NCBI GenBank assembly: GCA_951230915.1
Contig: OX579642.1
Location: forward strand, 8,432,001 to 8,496,000
Length of the DNA: 64,000 nt
Reading direction: 5' to 3'
From: Antitrichia curtipendula
Lineage: Eukaryota; Streptophyta; Bryopsida; Hypnales; Leucodontaceae
A program made the position numbers and the translations under genes. Below, in pieces: positions 46,608-58,128 of the stretch; the stretch's first letter is position 1, and each line of letters begins with the position of its first letter. The notes under the pieces were generated by a model that worked only from the letters and a program-made list of their open reading frames with translations, searched no databases and had not been told where the DNA came from.

Positions 46608-46938
46608 GGGGGATGTTTCCTGATATTCCTTCAAGGCATTCAGAGATGCAAATTCCAACACGGAATCGATCAGATCCAGGGGCCATAGCCTAACCGCTAT
46701 CTGGTGTTAACTGGGCAGTTACAAAAGGCGGTTTTACTTGAATACCAAAGGCAAAATGGTCAGGAGCAGTTCACAGAGGGAGGAGGAGAGCCAGTAGCCC
46801 AAAGAGGACTGAGGGTAGGATGTATCAGGAGACGTCAAATAATAAAGGGCATGATCGATTTCATCTGGATCAAAAGTGTGATCTGTGTGTACGAAATAGT
46901 TGGCTTGACATTAAGCATATAAATTAATTTTGCTTTCA
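46585..46938 (+). repeat. 3' LTR
   Basis: 354 bp, TGATAACGG to GCTTTCA. Differs from the joined 5' LTR at three positions. Followed by GTAC (46939-46942). Confidence 0.95.
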
Positions 46939-47322
46939 GTACCACAGGGTAATCTCCGTTAGTTGGTTTAGTGCATAATCCATTGTCAGTTGACAGTACC
47001 AGTGAAGTGAAGTTTTTATTCTATTTTCCATTGTATAATTCTGTACTTAGAAGGTGTAGTGCCAATACATGAAGCAGTCACTCGTTAATCAAAAGTGCTT
47101 TTACGCAGTCAAAGATTGTGTTCTCTGATCTGAAATTGTTGGATGATTAGTGTCATGTTGAGCTTAGTCCATGGTATATGAGTCGTAAGGCAGTTATTGC
47201 TGTTGCTTTTTACCTTTTCTTGCCCAAACTCTATTTTGCAATTAGCAATCTGGCATGGACGTACTACTTGAAGTTTTTGAAGGGATTGTGATCTAACGTT
47301 TCTCGATAATTGGCTATTGCAG

Positions 47323-47849
47323 GAGTTGTTGCCATCGTACTACTTCACAAAACCCAACACCGGGAGTGATGCGGCCTCTCTTTCGGTTTAGGCTTACGTG
47401 ATCAATGTTTTGTTGGTTTTGACTTACTCTTCAAGCATGACCTGGGATCTTCTCAGGATGAGCTACCATGCTGTATTTTGACATCATGCAATTTTGGCAT
47501 CAAGCTTAATGTTGATCTTGCGTTTTGAACAGACCACAACAAAGAGGGAGGCGGGAAGCAGAGATTACGTACTCAATGGGGAGGAAGTAAGTTTGTTCAA
47601 TCTAATCTTATTTTAATGATCTCATGTAGTGGAACTTGTATAATATCCAGAGATCAGTAAGTTTGCAGAGATTTATTGATCTTTTAGTGGTGAGCTAAAT
47701 CTGCACTACACTAGACTTATTTGACTTCATGTGTCCTCTTGGTGACGAAGCATTTATAAGCGCTGTCCGAGTCAATGATGTCTACTTGGAAATGGCTTGC
47801 GCAGGTGAGCCAGGTCCAGAAGGCATTTCATGTTTTTTGGTCGTAAAGG
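47323..47849 (+). pseudogene. ACAD8-like exon fragments, copy A continued
   Basis: Three exon-like pieces. At 47323-47385 it reads ELLPSYYFTKPNTGSDAASL after TTGCAG. At 47533-47586 it reads TTTKREAGSRDYVLNGEE before GTAAGT. Near 47750-47848 it reads AFISAVRVNDVYLEMACAGE and then PGPEGISCFLVVK. These match successive segments of isobutyryl-CoA dehydrogenase (the flavin-site region and the following beta-domain). The catalytic C-terminal half was not found. With 34456-34627 they form one gene remnant split by the retrotransposon. Confidence 0.72.
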
Positions 47850-48791
47850 TGTGCATCAGCTTCTTCTCACATTTTTGAACCTTTTGGTACTTCTGTCGGG
47901 TTTTGCTTCTTCTATGATCTGGGGATAACAATGAAAAGAACGAGTGCAACGTCAATAATTTTGTGAACAGGAGTCGCAAAGCTCCGGCTCTAAGGTAGTG
48001 CCTCGCCTCTGCCAGCCGGATCCTGGAAGAGTAGAAGCCTGCGTTTGGATCACACAACAAGGACACATCTCAGTGTGGATTCTTCTGCATGACACGGCTA
48101 AGTTAGTTTGACTGATCACAACTGCAGAATGCATGCAAACTCAAACTAAACATGACATTAAGGAAGGGAGCCCATTTGCGTGGGGTTCAAAGCCACACAT
48201 CTAGGACTCAAAAGAAATGATGACCCCGGTACCTCAAGGTTCTACCGGTCACATATACTTTCATGAGATACATCGTTGACGTAATACTCAAGGTTCAAGG
48301 GGAGTCTAGCCTCGCGATTGGGGACCTTGCTACTTCAAACACGATTTCATAACTTTTTCATACGATATCCAAATAATACAGAATTTTAGGGGTTCTCAAA
48401 AACGGGAAAAGACCAGTGATGGAAAAGACCTAAGAAATCTAAAATCTTGGAGACCTCAAGACTTCAGATAAGCGTGCCAGTACCTGGACAATCACTGGAC
48501 AAGAAGCACCAAATAAACTATCAATAAATCAATAAATAATCCATTTTAGAAATCGAAACCACTGAAGCCAGTAAAAAGCCACAGGATTGGGACAGAACAC
48601 GTACCCAAAGCGGCGACAGTGGGACAAATGGTGGGTGAGGACTCCAACTTCCAAGTCTCCTCTTCGTCTACATACCCCATAGCTTGTATTAATCACTCTC
48701 AAAAAATACTCTCAGCCTAATGAGGCGCATTCTGGTAATACACAAATTTTGGGATGCCCCAAGATGCGCTCCGCAGAGGCAGGTTGAATAC
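47850..48791. other. Intergenic
   Basis: No coding frame. Near 48340-48390 a short CATAACTTT/CATACGATATCCAAA block resembles sequence in kinase intron 1 and at 31.1 kb, so a short dispersed repeat is present. Confidence 0.4.
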
Positions 48792-49284
48792 CTATTCTCT
48801 GATAAAAATAAAATTCCACAAGGACGAACCAATTTCCAACACTAAAAGATATCGATCATGAAGGCCCCGCCAGAGAAACACCTCGTCGAACAAGGACGCC
48901 TCCCAGAAACACCTCTGAAGATACAAACGCACATGTACAAGAATCAAAATGTGAAAAAACTCCTCCCCAAATGACAAATCAGCTAGGAAATTCGATGAAG
49001 ACTTTCTGAACGCTGCGGAAATCATACAAAAGTGAAGAAACTGTGTCGCTCACCTTTGTCGAGCGAAGCCAGAAACTCTTTGCAATTGTCAGGAACGAGA
49101 TCCTCTTTCTTCTCGCCCAAACGGGGATGCCATATTCCGAGGCTCTGACCTGCTGCTGTTGTTGGAGCGGCAGCGACCGCTCGAGCATTTGGATCCCATC
49201 ATTGTTCGGAGGAGGGTCGCGATACGACGCTGTCTCCAGCCTCCGCTCGTTCTCCTCGGCCGGGTGTTCGCCATAGTCAGACAT
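48792..49284 (-). CDS. Unidentified two-exon reading frame
   Basis: Exon 49284-49054 starts MSDYGEHPAEENERRLETAS and has a QQQQQ run and GIPVWARRKRISFLTIAKSF, ending at AAG|GTGAGC. In phase, a second exon after ATCTTCAG (near 48917) reads RCFWEASLFDEVFLWRGLHD and stops at 48792. The protein would be about 119 aa. I recognise no family. The start exon looks coding by composition. The second exon is weak. Confidence 0.35.
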
Positions 49285-49332
49285 CTCACTCGAACTCAAA
49301 CTCCAAACTAACCACAACTCACCACATTCCAA

Positions 49333-49810
49333 CCCACCACTCGAGCCCTCTCGACTCTGTTTTGGAATGTCACACGTCGCAAGGGAGATCCAAAGCTACA
49401 AACAACCACGAGAATGCCTCACACTCTCCCCACGCTCAATGAATTTGATCGACGATGCGATAGCCGCAAGCTCTCATGAAGTAGAGCGCGTGGACACGCC
49501 GGCGTCGCATCGAAGGGGGGTGGGTGCCATGGTCTGGTAAAGGCCTCCTCTGAAACGCACGAAGCAACAAGATGCTCAACTAACACAACAATTCTCTTCC
49601 TAGAGAAGGATATCTTAACCCTTGAAGGACGGACTGGTGGCCGTGGAAATCGTGCATTTCGGTATCGTGTGACATTATGTACTTTGAATAAGCCAAATAT
49701 ATTCATTGGAAGTCAAAGTATTATAGAAGATCTTCCTTTTTACCCCTAATACCGAGGATGAATAGTTGCACTTTTGTTCTACATCGGATGCAAAACGTCC
49801 TTGTCGACGT
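49333..49810. other. Intergenic, 5' of the 49.28 kb frame
   Basis: Moderate GC with no convincing coding frame. It may include the promoter of the minus-strand frame. Confidence 0.35.
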
Positions 49811-49814
49811 TTAA

Positions 49815-50403
49815 CCCCTAAAGTCACGCTTGTCCCCTCGGGGGACAATTTGGGTCCGGGTAGGTTCCTATTGTTTCAATTTGAAGTGAAATTTTTTGAG
49901 ATTTTTTGAGGTTGTGTAGCTTTGCAAGAGCTTTGTTGATATATAATTTTTGTTTCAATCGGATGCAAAATGAAAAAGTTATGGCACAATGAGCAAGAAA
50001 TGGAGATTGGCGAGCAGCCCAAAAAAAATTACAAAAAGTCAAAATAATTTTTTTAAAGTTATTTCCCTAAAATATTATGTTTTTACCTATACGTGAAGCT
50101 TTAATTCATTCTATTTGGACTAGGGATGAGAAAGTTATGGACAATCTTAGTTTTTCGGGCAATTTAAGCATCTTCTTGAAAAAAAACTTTTTGTTCAACT
50201 TTGAATGCTAATATCTTCCAATCCATACGGTTAAATTTGATGAAAACTTTACTACATGATCTCAGACAAGTTAAGTACAAGATCCTACGGTTAAATTTCT
50301 AAAAAAACAAAAGAATTGGTTTCCTTAAGTTTTAAGTGAATACAACAAAAAGGGATAGTTTTCAATGGTTTCTGGCAAAAAAACACCCTTAGGGCTTTAG
50401 GGG
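49815..50403. mobile_element. TTAA-flanked element with CCCCTAAAG ends
   Basis: It starts CCCCTAAAG after TTAA (49811-49814) and ends CTTTAGGGG before TTAA (50404-50407). 589 bp, no coding capacity. TTAA duplication with CCC-starting ends is the piggyBac signature, known from general knowledge, but no transposase is present. The inner GTCCCCTCGGGGGAC palindrome recurs near 62420. Confidence 0.6.
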
Positions 50404-50407
50404 TTAA

Positions 50408-52420
50408 GGGTTAAAGCATGATTTGATTTTTTTTTTTTTTGTGGCAATTTGTCGCCAATTTGCACCAAAGTGTTGGGCCCAACATTATGCCCTTAGAACA
50501 AAATGGTAGTGAAAGGGCAGAAAATTGCCAAAAAATTTCAAACAAATAAAAAATCTTGAATGAAATCACCAAATTGTGGATGAAAGCAAATTTGTGGATA
50601 TGTGATATGCACTAATGTGATATTTTTGTCCAGTATGTGGATGAATGTTGAAATTTAAAGCATTGCTATAAGATTTTATATTGACACTTTGACACTTTAT
50701 ATAAAATGAAAAAAAAAACCTAATCTAAAGAGCATCCCACCAATTGCACTCAATTTGACCACGGCATCAAGAAGTGGTGAGATGTGGCGGTGCACTGAAG
50801 CCCCTGTGCTCCACATTATTAAGATGTGCCCGAGGAGTAGCTTTAAGGCCCAATAATTTTCATAACTTTTGACTACTTGGTTAAAAAGTTATTGCATGAT
50901 ATGTCATTTTCATTATTCGGTGGGTAGCCTGGGCAGCTCAAAAAACTTCTTTAAAAATCACATTTTTTTAAAATAAAAATTTGAAATTGGTTCTTTTGAT
51001 TTATATATACATGGAAAGCTTTTGATCATTCCATTTCAATTAATGAGTCAAAAGTTATGATGATTCTTAGTTTGAGGGTAGTTATGGAATCTATACTCTA
51101 AAATAAACTTTGAAATCCTTTATTTAACTCAATTTCCATTGTTTTTGAAAAAACAAACAAAAATTGGGTGTAGATTGTTTATTACAACATTACAACCATT
51201 GGGATTGACATTTTTCAATTCCATATCTAAATTCTTAACAATTTAGTGTTTTGAATCATTCTCTACCTCTTTCTACTTACTATTTTTTTCCTATATGTTT
51301 TACAATTCTAAATGATCTAAAATTTTTCAAGAATGTAGGCAACTTGCCTTGAAGAATGAATCCATAGAGTAACCACCATTTTGGACGTTTTTTCATACAA
51401 ATGTGATCTTGTGAAGTGCACCTGCCCAAATTTTTGCAGGGACAAAAAAAAGGATATTTGTCAATTCAAATGCTATTATCTTGCAATCCACAAGGTGAAA
51501 AATTTTGAAATTTTTTCCACAACTTCTTGAACTAGTGTATTACAAGATCCTACGGTGTCATTTTCCCAAAAATATTTTTTTCTCAAAATTTGGTACTTGT
51601 ATTAGAAATGGCTGTTTTGGAGCAATTTTGGTGAAAACATAGTCTCTGACCTTTAGGGGTTAATACCTTAACATCGCCCCCTGAAGGCCAGGTGCGAACA
51701 GACCTTTAGCTATTTTAAAAAGGAGCCAGCCAGACGGCCCGGGCCCCTTGGGCTCCCCAGCTCCATCCTCCCTCCCCCGTCGATTGTTTGAGTCCTTGTG
51801 TTCCGGGTTTTTGTCTGGATTCCTTCCTGCTTGTATTGTGCCTCTTTTAGACAAGAAATTTCGTTTCATTTGTTTAAAAAAGCAGAAGGAATCAGCCAGC
51901 CAGAGACAGCCGGGACAGGGGTACGCTACTTACTGCAGCTGCGACAATACAGGAAGTCACTTTATGACTTCGGTGTTGGGGGCATTAAGGATAGTCTGTT
52001 TGTATTATGCTTAGTGGCATTAAGGATTGTCCATAGCTCTAAAAGGACTCTTTAAGAGAAGTTGTAGAGACTGTCGAAACTCATATTAAACAAGTGTCAA
52101 CAAGTCAGCCTGCACTCAAGATTGTGTAATCCCATTGGGTGTTTTAGTAAAATAAAATTGATCCATCACATATTTCTACAAAAACAGAAACATAAATTCA
52201 AAAATCCTGCTCCAGATTGATGTGATGAAGACAACAATCTGGTGAGGGAAATCTTACTTCTGGATATCAACTGCTCCTCTCAAAGAACGAGCATTGATGA
52301 AATTGGAACTGCACCAGCTCCGGAGGCGTTTGAAAGCCTCCTTATTCTCGTTAGTGTTACTGCTAGTGCCTTCACCCTCACCCCACCTCTTCTGCTTCTT
52401 GGGATATAGTATGATATGAT
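50408..52420. other. AT-rich repeats and intergenic DNA
   Basis: Sequence from about 50870 to 51660 matches parts of 56030-56520 and, inverted, 62800-63330. A further TTTAGGGG-TTAA end lies at 51651-51663, so a second, larger family member ends there. Its left end is not clear. No gene is seen. Confidence 0.45.
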
Positions 52421-52527
52421 GTGATCTCCTTTCGCACTCACAAATCGTTTTCTAGCATTGTTTGCCTGACATTTTATTTGAATGATGAACAACTCATGCA
52501 ATCCCTCTTTTGCATACTCCTTTGCAG

Positions 52528-53156
52528 ACAAACTGAGGTGTACAAACTACAAGAATTATTGTCGGTTGCTGAGAATCTGAATCATTTGTCTCAGTTCAGA
52601 GAATCACAAGTATCGTTTTTGAACTGGAATAAGAAATACGGAGTAATACATAAGCAAACTCCTGGCAACGACGAAGAGCAGTATCGCAGGAGTGGAAAAA
52701 CGCATGGGAGGTGAGAAGCGCTTGGCGCATAGCAACTACCAGGGAATATGGAAACACAAAACATTTTGTCCATTGCCATTTTGCAGGCTAAGAGTTTCGC
52801 TGCAGAATGACCCCCGTTTTCAAGCAAACCTCCGGCGTTTACAAGCCGATCCGGCCTTCAAGTCATCCATTTCGCAAGCCTGGTGGGGCACTTTGGCAAG
52901 CTTCCTTAGACAAGTCATCCGTTTTACAAGATGGGTGCAAACGCAGCCTTCCCCATATGAGGAATACGATTATGACGGAGCTATGAAGTCTTTGTCAAGG
53001 TGGCGACCGATTCCAATGCTCGGGACCTGTGCTATTGAAATGCTTGGCCGGATTTCAAGATTTTTATTTTTGTTTTGTGAGACAATTCAAACGAATTCCA
53101 TTGCAAAGGGGATAAATACAGGATTTCAGGATTTTTTTATTTTCTTACTCAAATGA
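52528..53156 (+). CDS. Unidentified two-exon gene fragment
   Basis: Exon 52528-52710 (after TTTGCAG, ending GGGAG|GTGAGA) reads QTEVYKLQELLSVAENLNHL and on to KKYGVIHKQTPGNDEEQYRR. Exon 52787-53156 (after TTTTGCAG, in phase) reads RLRVSLQNDPRFQANLRRLQ, then SQAWWGTLASFLRQVIRFTR and EEYDYDGAMKSLSRWRPIPM. Clean splice signals and codon composition suggest a real or recently real gene. I do not recognise the family, the true start is not visible, and the last 30 codons may be intron. Confidence 0.45.
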
Positions 53157-53189
53157 TAATTTTCATTGCAAATAATAAAATACAATACA

Positions 53190-53650
53190 TACTTGTGCAC
53201 TCGTATTGAAAATTCAATACCATGATATTGCTAGGAGTAAGCCAAACATGCATTTCCCATCAGTCTTGATACAAGGCACGAAATTCATTTTAACAAATGG
53301 CGCACACCAATTTCTTAGAAATTACTACTAACTAGTTTTGCTTCAGACTCCCAACTTTCGTACCCGTACTAAGTTACTCTGGTGGTTACCACACACAAGT
53401 GGCGCAGGCAGAGACTCAAATGAGTACGAATGAAGCCCTCCCTTATCCATTGGTCCTGCTCTTGTGCTCTATTCATTTCGTCGTGCCTACCGAGTGCGGC
53501 TTTCCGCACCCACCCAGATTACCATTCGCTTTTTTCACAAGTATGTGTGACCAATACCCAAAGGTGTAAGCAGAAGCTTGGTGACACTATGGCAGTCTTC
53601 CCACTTCCCAGCGTGTGAGCCAAGGTAGAGCATATCTAGTCTTGTAGATT
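53190..53650 (+). repeat. Block duplicated at 54440-54850
   Basis: Shares long stretches with 54440-54850, for example ACTCTGGTGGTTACCACACA, ATCCATTGGTCCTG and CTTCCCACTTCCCAGCGTGT. The first 200 bp also match 32920-33120. It belongs to the multi-copy segment that carries the ACAD8-like remnants. Confidence 0.8.
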
Positions 53651-54288
53651 TTTCAACCCAGGGAACAACCTAGAAATTTATTATTCACTAACATTTACCA
53701 AACAATTGATCAAATTATATCCGTCCATGATATTTATGCGAGAGAGGGTTTACCGACATTGAATTATGAAACTCCCGTCAGGCTCGTTGGCTCCAAAATT
53801 AGGAGCATGTGGCTTCGAACACGGTCGAGGCAAACTTGAAGTCAAGTCGTGGACATGGGATGAGCAATGCTGGGAAGTGATTTAGCAGTTCATGTTTTTT
53901 GCTAATCACTCTCTAGCTTCCTCATGGAGTATGTACGATACTGGGTTGCTTGTTGGATGCATTGTAACACTTAGTAGCCTTTTGAAGGTAAAATTGCATC
54001 CACTACTGCCGGTTTTTCAATTACTGCGAGATGCACTAATTTTATTTTTTCCATTTCCGCACTTTTGTTGAGGAATGAAAGCATTTGAGAGAACGGATGA
54101 CAAAGGAGAGACTGCCGTGACTCTCACTCTTCTTCTTCTCCCAGTAGTCTTTGAAAAAGTGCATGTAAAATAATGTATTCTAGAGGAAAAGTGGAATATT
54201 TGTATGTGTCTTGTAGAAATTGAAATGGAAGGTGTGCTGTTAGTAAGAAAAGCTGTAACATGTGCTTTTATTTCTTGGACATGGGAGC

Positions 54289-54446
54289 AGGATGTTGCAG
54301 AGAATGAGCTGCCACCATTCGCAGGTCGATGGGATGACCAAAGTAGTTTCGCAGTGGAGGTTTTGCGGGAGGCAATTTGGGATATCCTCTGTGGCCACGA
54401 CGTTGGAGGATCGGAGTATGGACTTTCTGCCCTTTCTGATCTTTGA
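54289..54446 (+). pseudogene. ACAD8-like exon fragment, copy B
   Basis: The frame reads VAENELPPFAGRWDDQSSFA, then a short gap, then CGHDVGGSEYGLSAL. It is the diverged counterpart of 34456-34627 with a deletion in the middle. Downstream, 55918-55950 keeps a trace of the next exon (GGATTTGTTGTCATCGTACA). Confidence 0.68.
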
Positions 54447-54850
54447 TACAAGGCACGAAATTCATTTTAATAAATGGTGCACACCAATATCCTTATTCTT
54501 AGAAATTACTAGTCTTGCTTCGTACTCCAAACTTTCGTACCCGCACTAAGTTACTCTGGTGGTTACCACACAGAAGTGGCGCAGGCAGAGACTCAAATGG
54601 GTAAGAATGAAGGTGAATCAAGCCGTCCCTCATCCATTGGTCCTGTTCTTGTGCTCCATTCGTCATGCCTAGCACCCAAGTGTGGCTTGCCCGACCCACC
54701 CAGATTACCATTCGCTTTTTCACAAGTCTGTGTGACCAATACACAAAGGCGTAAACAAGAGCTTGGTGAAACAATGACTAGCTTCCCACTTCCCAGCGTG
54801 TGAGCCAGGGTAGAGCATATCTAGTCTTGTAGATTTTCCAACCCAGGGAA

Positions 54851-56696
54851 CAACGTAGGAACTTCTTCTTCACTAGTGTTTCCCAGTTGCTGGAGGCAGC
54901 AAAGCTGCAGTTTGGGGGTATCTTCTGTGGATTGCAGTATGGACTTCTCTGCCCTTTGTTGTAGTGGACCATCCAGGGTTGTAACAGAATCTAGGGCTTA
55001 GGGTTTAGGGTATTGGGCAAAGTATCGCAGGTTCTGGAAACTCGTTAAAGATTTTGCAGATTCCCTTCCTTCAGGATGCACAAAAGGAATGCAAACCTGG
55101 ATTATTACTACCGCAGGTCCACTCGAGCGAATGAAGCTGTTTGATTTGAAGCTCTTAGCTTTCTCCGACTTGAGCACTACAGTTTAATATCTCACAATTC
55201 ACAGTATGTGTGCTTCTCTTGTTGAGCGGTGGGTCGCACAGGATAATCTCCGTTGACAGGACCAGTGAAGGGAAGCTTTTATTCTGTTTTCCATTGTACA
55301 TTATTGTGTTCAGTGTAGTGCCAACACATGAAGCAGTCGCTCGTTAATCAGAAGTGCTCATGATTGGTGATTAGTGTCATGTTGTGTCATGTTGTTGCAA
55401 GGCAGGTTTGGCACAGAGGAACACCGTCAGGTCTTTCTTCTTGAGCTTACTTCCGTGGTACACCAGTCCTAAGGTAGAAGGCCCGAGAAGAGTTCGGGCA
55501 TTAAGAACCGCCCACCTGTAAAATGTACACGATTTGTACACGCTGTTTTTTCATAGCCTTCACTGATGTACAAACATTTCAGGGGTGGACGATTTTGGAG
55601 CCCTGTGCCAGTTCAACTTCAAAATTTCATAACTAATTCCAAAAAGCTCCAAAAAAATATGAAACGACTTAGGTTAAATGCCAAATCCACTTCTCTTTCA
55701 AGGAAAATTTGCTGAAAAATATTTCAAGAAGTTTCGTCTTCTCAAAATTCAGTTTAAGCTCTTAGGTGGGCGATTTCTAGACCTGTTATCTTACAGGCAA
55801 CTAATGTTGTTTGTTATTGCCCAAATTCTATTATGCACTTAGCAATCTAGCATGGACAGATCAGTTGACGTTTTTTGAATTGTCATGTAACGTTTTTGGA
55901 TGATTGGCTGTTGCAGGATTTGTTGTCATCGTACAACTTAACTTCCTAAAGGACCCACATGCGTTTTTTGGCAGCATATAAATTTTGGGTAGGTTCCTGT
56001 GATTGGAGGTTTGCATATTTTAGGCTGAAATTTTAACAGAAGGTGGGGACGAGGAATATCTTTCATATGCACTAAATTTCACGACATTTGGAAATATGAA
56101 TCAAAAGTTATGGTGTCCTATGTGACTTGTTTCCGCGGTCGGGCAGTTCAGGACAATTTTTTTTAAATCATTTTTTTTTTTAAAACAAAATTTTGAAATT
56201 GGTTTCCTAGAGTTATATATACGTAGAAAGCTTTTAATCATTCCAATTTGATCAATGAATCAAAAGTTGTGGGGAGTTTTAGTTTGCGGGCAATTATGGA
56301 TTTTCAACTCTAAAACAAACTTTGAAGTTCTTTTATCTTACTCAATTTTCAATATTAATTTTTTTGAATAAAATAAAATTATAGGATGTAGATTGTTTAT
56401 TACAACATTACAAACATTGGGACTAGCATTTTTCAATTCCATAACTAAATTCCTAAACAATTTTGTATTTTGAATCATTCTCTACTTCTTTCTACTTACT
56501 ATTTTTTTCCTATATGTTGTACAATTGATTGGATATAGTCTCAAGATCAAATATGATATAGTCAAAAAATAGATTGGTTATTTCAAATTGGTTAAAAGAA
56601 TAATAAATGATTTGAAAAAAACAATCAGTGTATTTATTTCTAAACACATTGGTTCTTAACCCTTCAAGGTCAACAACTTTTTGACAATGGAGGTTT
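54851..56696. other. Duplicate of the 34.6-34.9 and 46.9-47.3 kb flanks
   Basis: The first part follows 34640-34914 and then 46943-47330 without the retrotransposon between, crossing the empty site near 55225-55250. From about 55950 on it is AT-rich repeat related to 50.9-51.3 kb. No gene. Confidence 0.6.
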
Positions 56697-57622
56697 TTAA
56701 CCTCTAAAGGATAGAGGCTTTTTTTCCATCAAAAAACACTCAAAACTACCATTTCTATTGCAAAGAGCAAAAAACCTTAATAATTTCTTTTATTTTTGTA
56801 TATCTAACCATAGGATCCTATACTAGACTAGTATACAAATGTAAGGAAGAAATTTCAAAAGCTCTAATCGCACAGATTGCAAAATGTTTCCATCCAAAGT
56901 GAAGAAAACAAGGCTTTTGGCAACTTGCTTGACTAGATTTTTTTGACATTGAATCTTCTCAACTTAAAATTTTGTACTATTGATTTTGGTTTTCTAGGTT
57001 TTGTATTGAACATTTGAGTTGAAAATCTATAAAAAGAAATTCAAGAGAAAAACACTTGATTTTTACTAATTGAAAAATTGTTAAATGGAAGTAGGTTCAT
57101 GATTGAACACAGCACTAAATTGTTAATAGCTCTAAGATGGAATTGAAATATAATAATTCCAATAGTGAACTTGTTCTATTAGGCAAACCTAATCCTATCC
57201 AACAGTTCTTTTTGGAAAATTGTAAGAATTGCATTCACAAATGAGTCCTATAAACTATTTTTTCAAAAAAGTGCTTAGATTGTCCACAAAACTAAAATTG
57301 TCCATAACTTTCTCATCACTAGTCCAAATAGAATGAATTAAAGCTTTAAATTTAGACAAAATATAACATTTTAGAAGAAAATTAAAAAATTATTTTGACT
57401 TTTTGTATTTATTTTGTGTTGCCCATTGCCCTCCATTTTTGGCTTATTGTGCCATACTTTTTTCTCCCGAGCACCGATTGAAGTAAAAATTAAATATCTA
57501 CAAAGCTCTCACAAATTGTACATCTTCAAAAAGTTTTTAAAACATTCACTAAAAAATCGAGACAATAGGAACCTACCCGGGCCCAAATTGTCCCTCAAGG
57601 GGACAAATGGTCCTTTAGGGAC
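56697..57622. mobile_element. Degenerate member of the TTAA/CCCCTAAA family
   Basis: It starts TTAACCTCTAAAGG and ends near GGGACAAATGGTCCTTTAGG. Its right part matches the start of 49815-50403 in inverse orientation (for example CAATAGGAACCTACCCGG). No coding capacity. Ends are eroded. Confidence 0.5.
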
Positions 57623-58128
57623 TGTTCCACTTTGATATTTCTTTGCACATGGATGTGCTTGAAATTTATAATTCTAATTGTACAAAAGTAAAGACTATTT
57701 TGTTAAGTATGGATGAGATTAATTGTTGAAAATTTTGACTATTGGATTTTTTGATAATAATAACTTTGGATAATCAACTTTATAAGCAAAAAATGCAACT
57801 TAGGGGGAAGAAAAACTACAAGAAGATAAATTTAAAAAAAATATCCCCTTCCGAAAAAGAATTTGTATTAGAATCTAAGGCAAATTTAATATTTTTTAAT
57901 TGAAAAAATTGAAAAATTGAAAATTCTTGCAAATTTGTATACATTTTCAAACAGAAGTAGAAACTAGAAAGCCAAAATTGACCAAAATTGATCCTACAAA
58001 AAAAATTTAAAATTTATATATGCATCAATTTTTGAAATTTAATAATTGATATTATTACTGTAATGTTTGGGACATCTTCAAAAGAATTGGAATCATTCTA
58101 ATTATTTTGTAATCTTGATTACACCAAA
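57623..58128. other. AT-rich intergenic
   Basis: Nothing coding and no clear repeat boundary is seen. Confidence 0.4.

Larger units (their letters stand above)
34919..46938 (+). mobile_element. Ty3/gypsy LTR retrotransposon, with a nested hAT in its 5' LTR
   Basis: The LTRs are 354 bp, start TGATAACGG and end GCTTTCA. The 5' LTR is split by the element at 35026-40494 into 34919-35025 and 40495-40751. A primer site, an upstream RNase H domain, gag, protease, RT-RNase H and integrase follow in gypsy order, then a polypurine tract and the 3' LTR. The LTRs differ at only three positions, yet the coding region holds four or more stops and one frameshift. No chromodomain is visible after integrase. 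Dual RNase H suggests kinship with the plant Tat-type group, which is inference. Confidence 0.93.
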
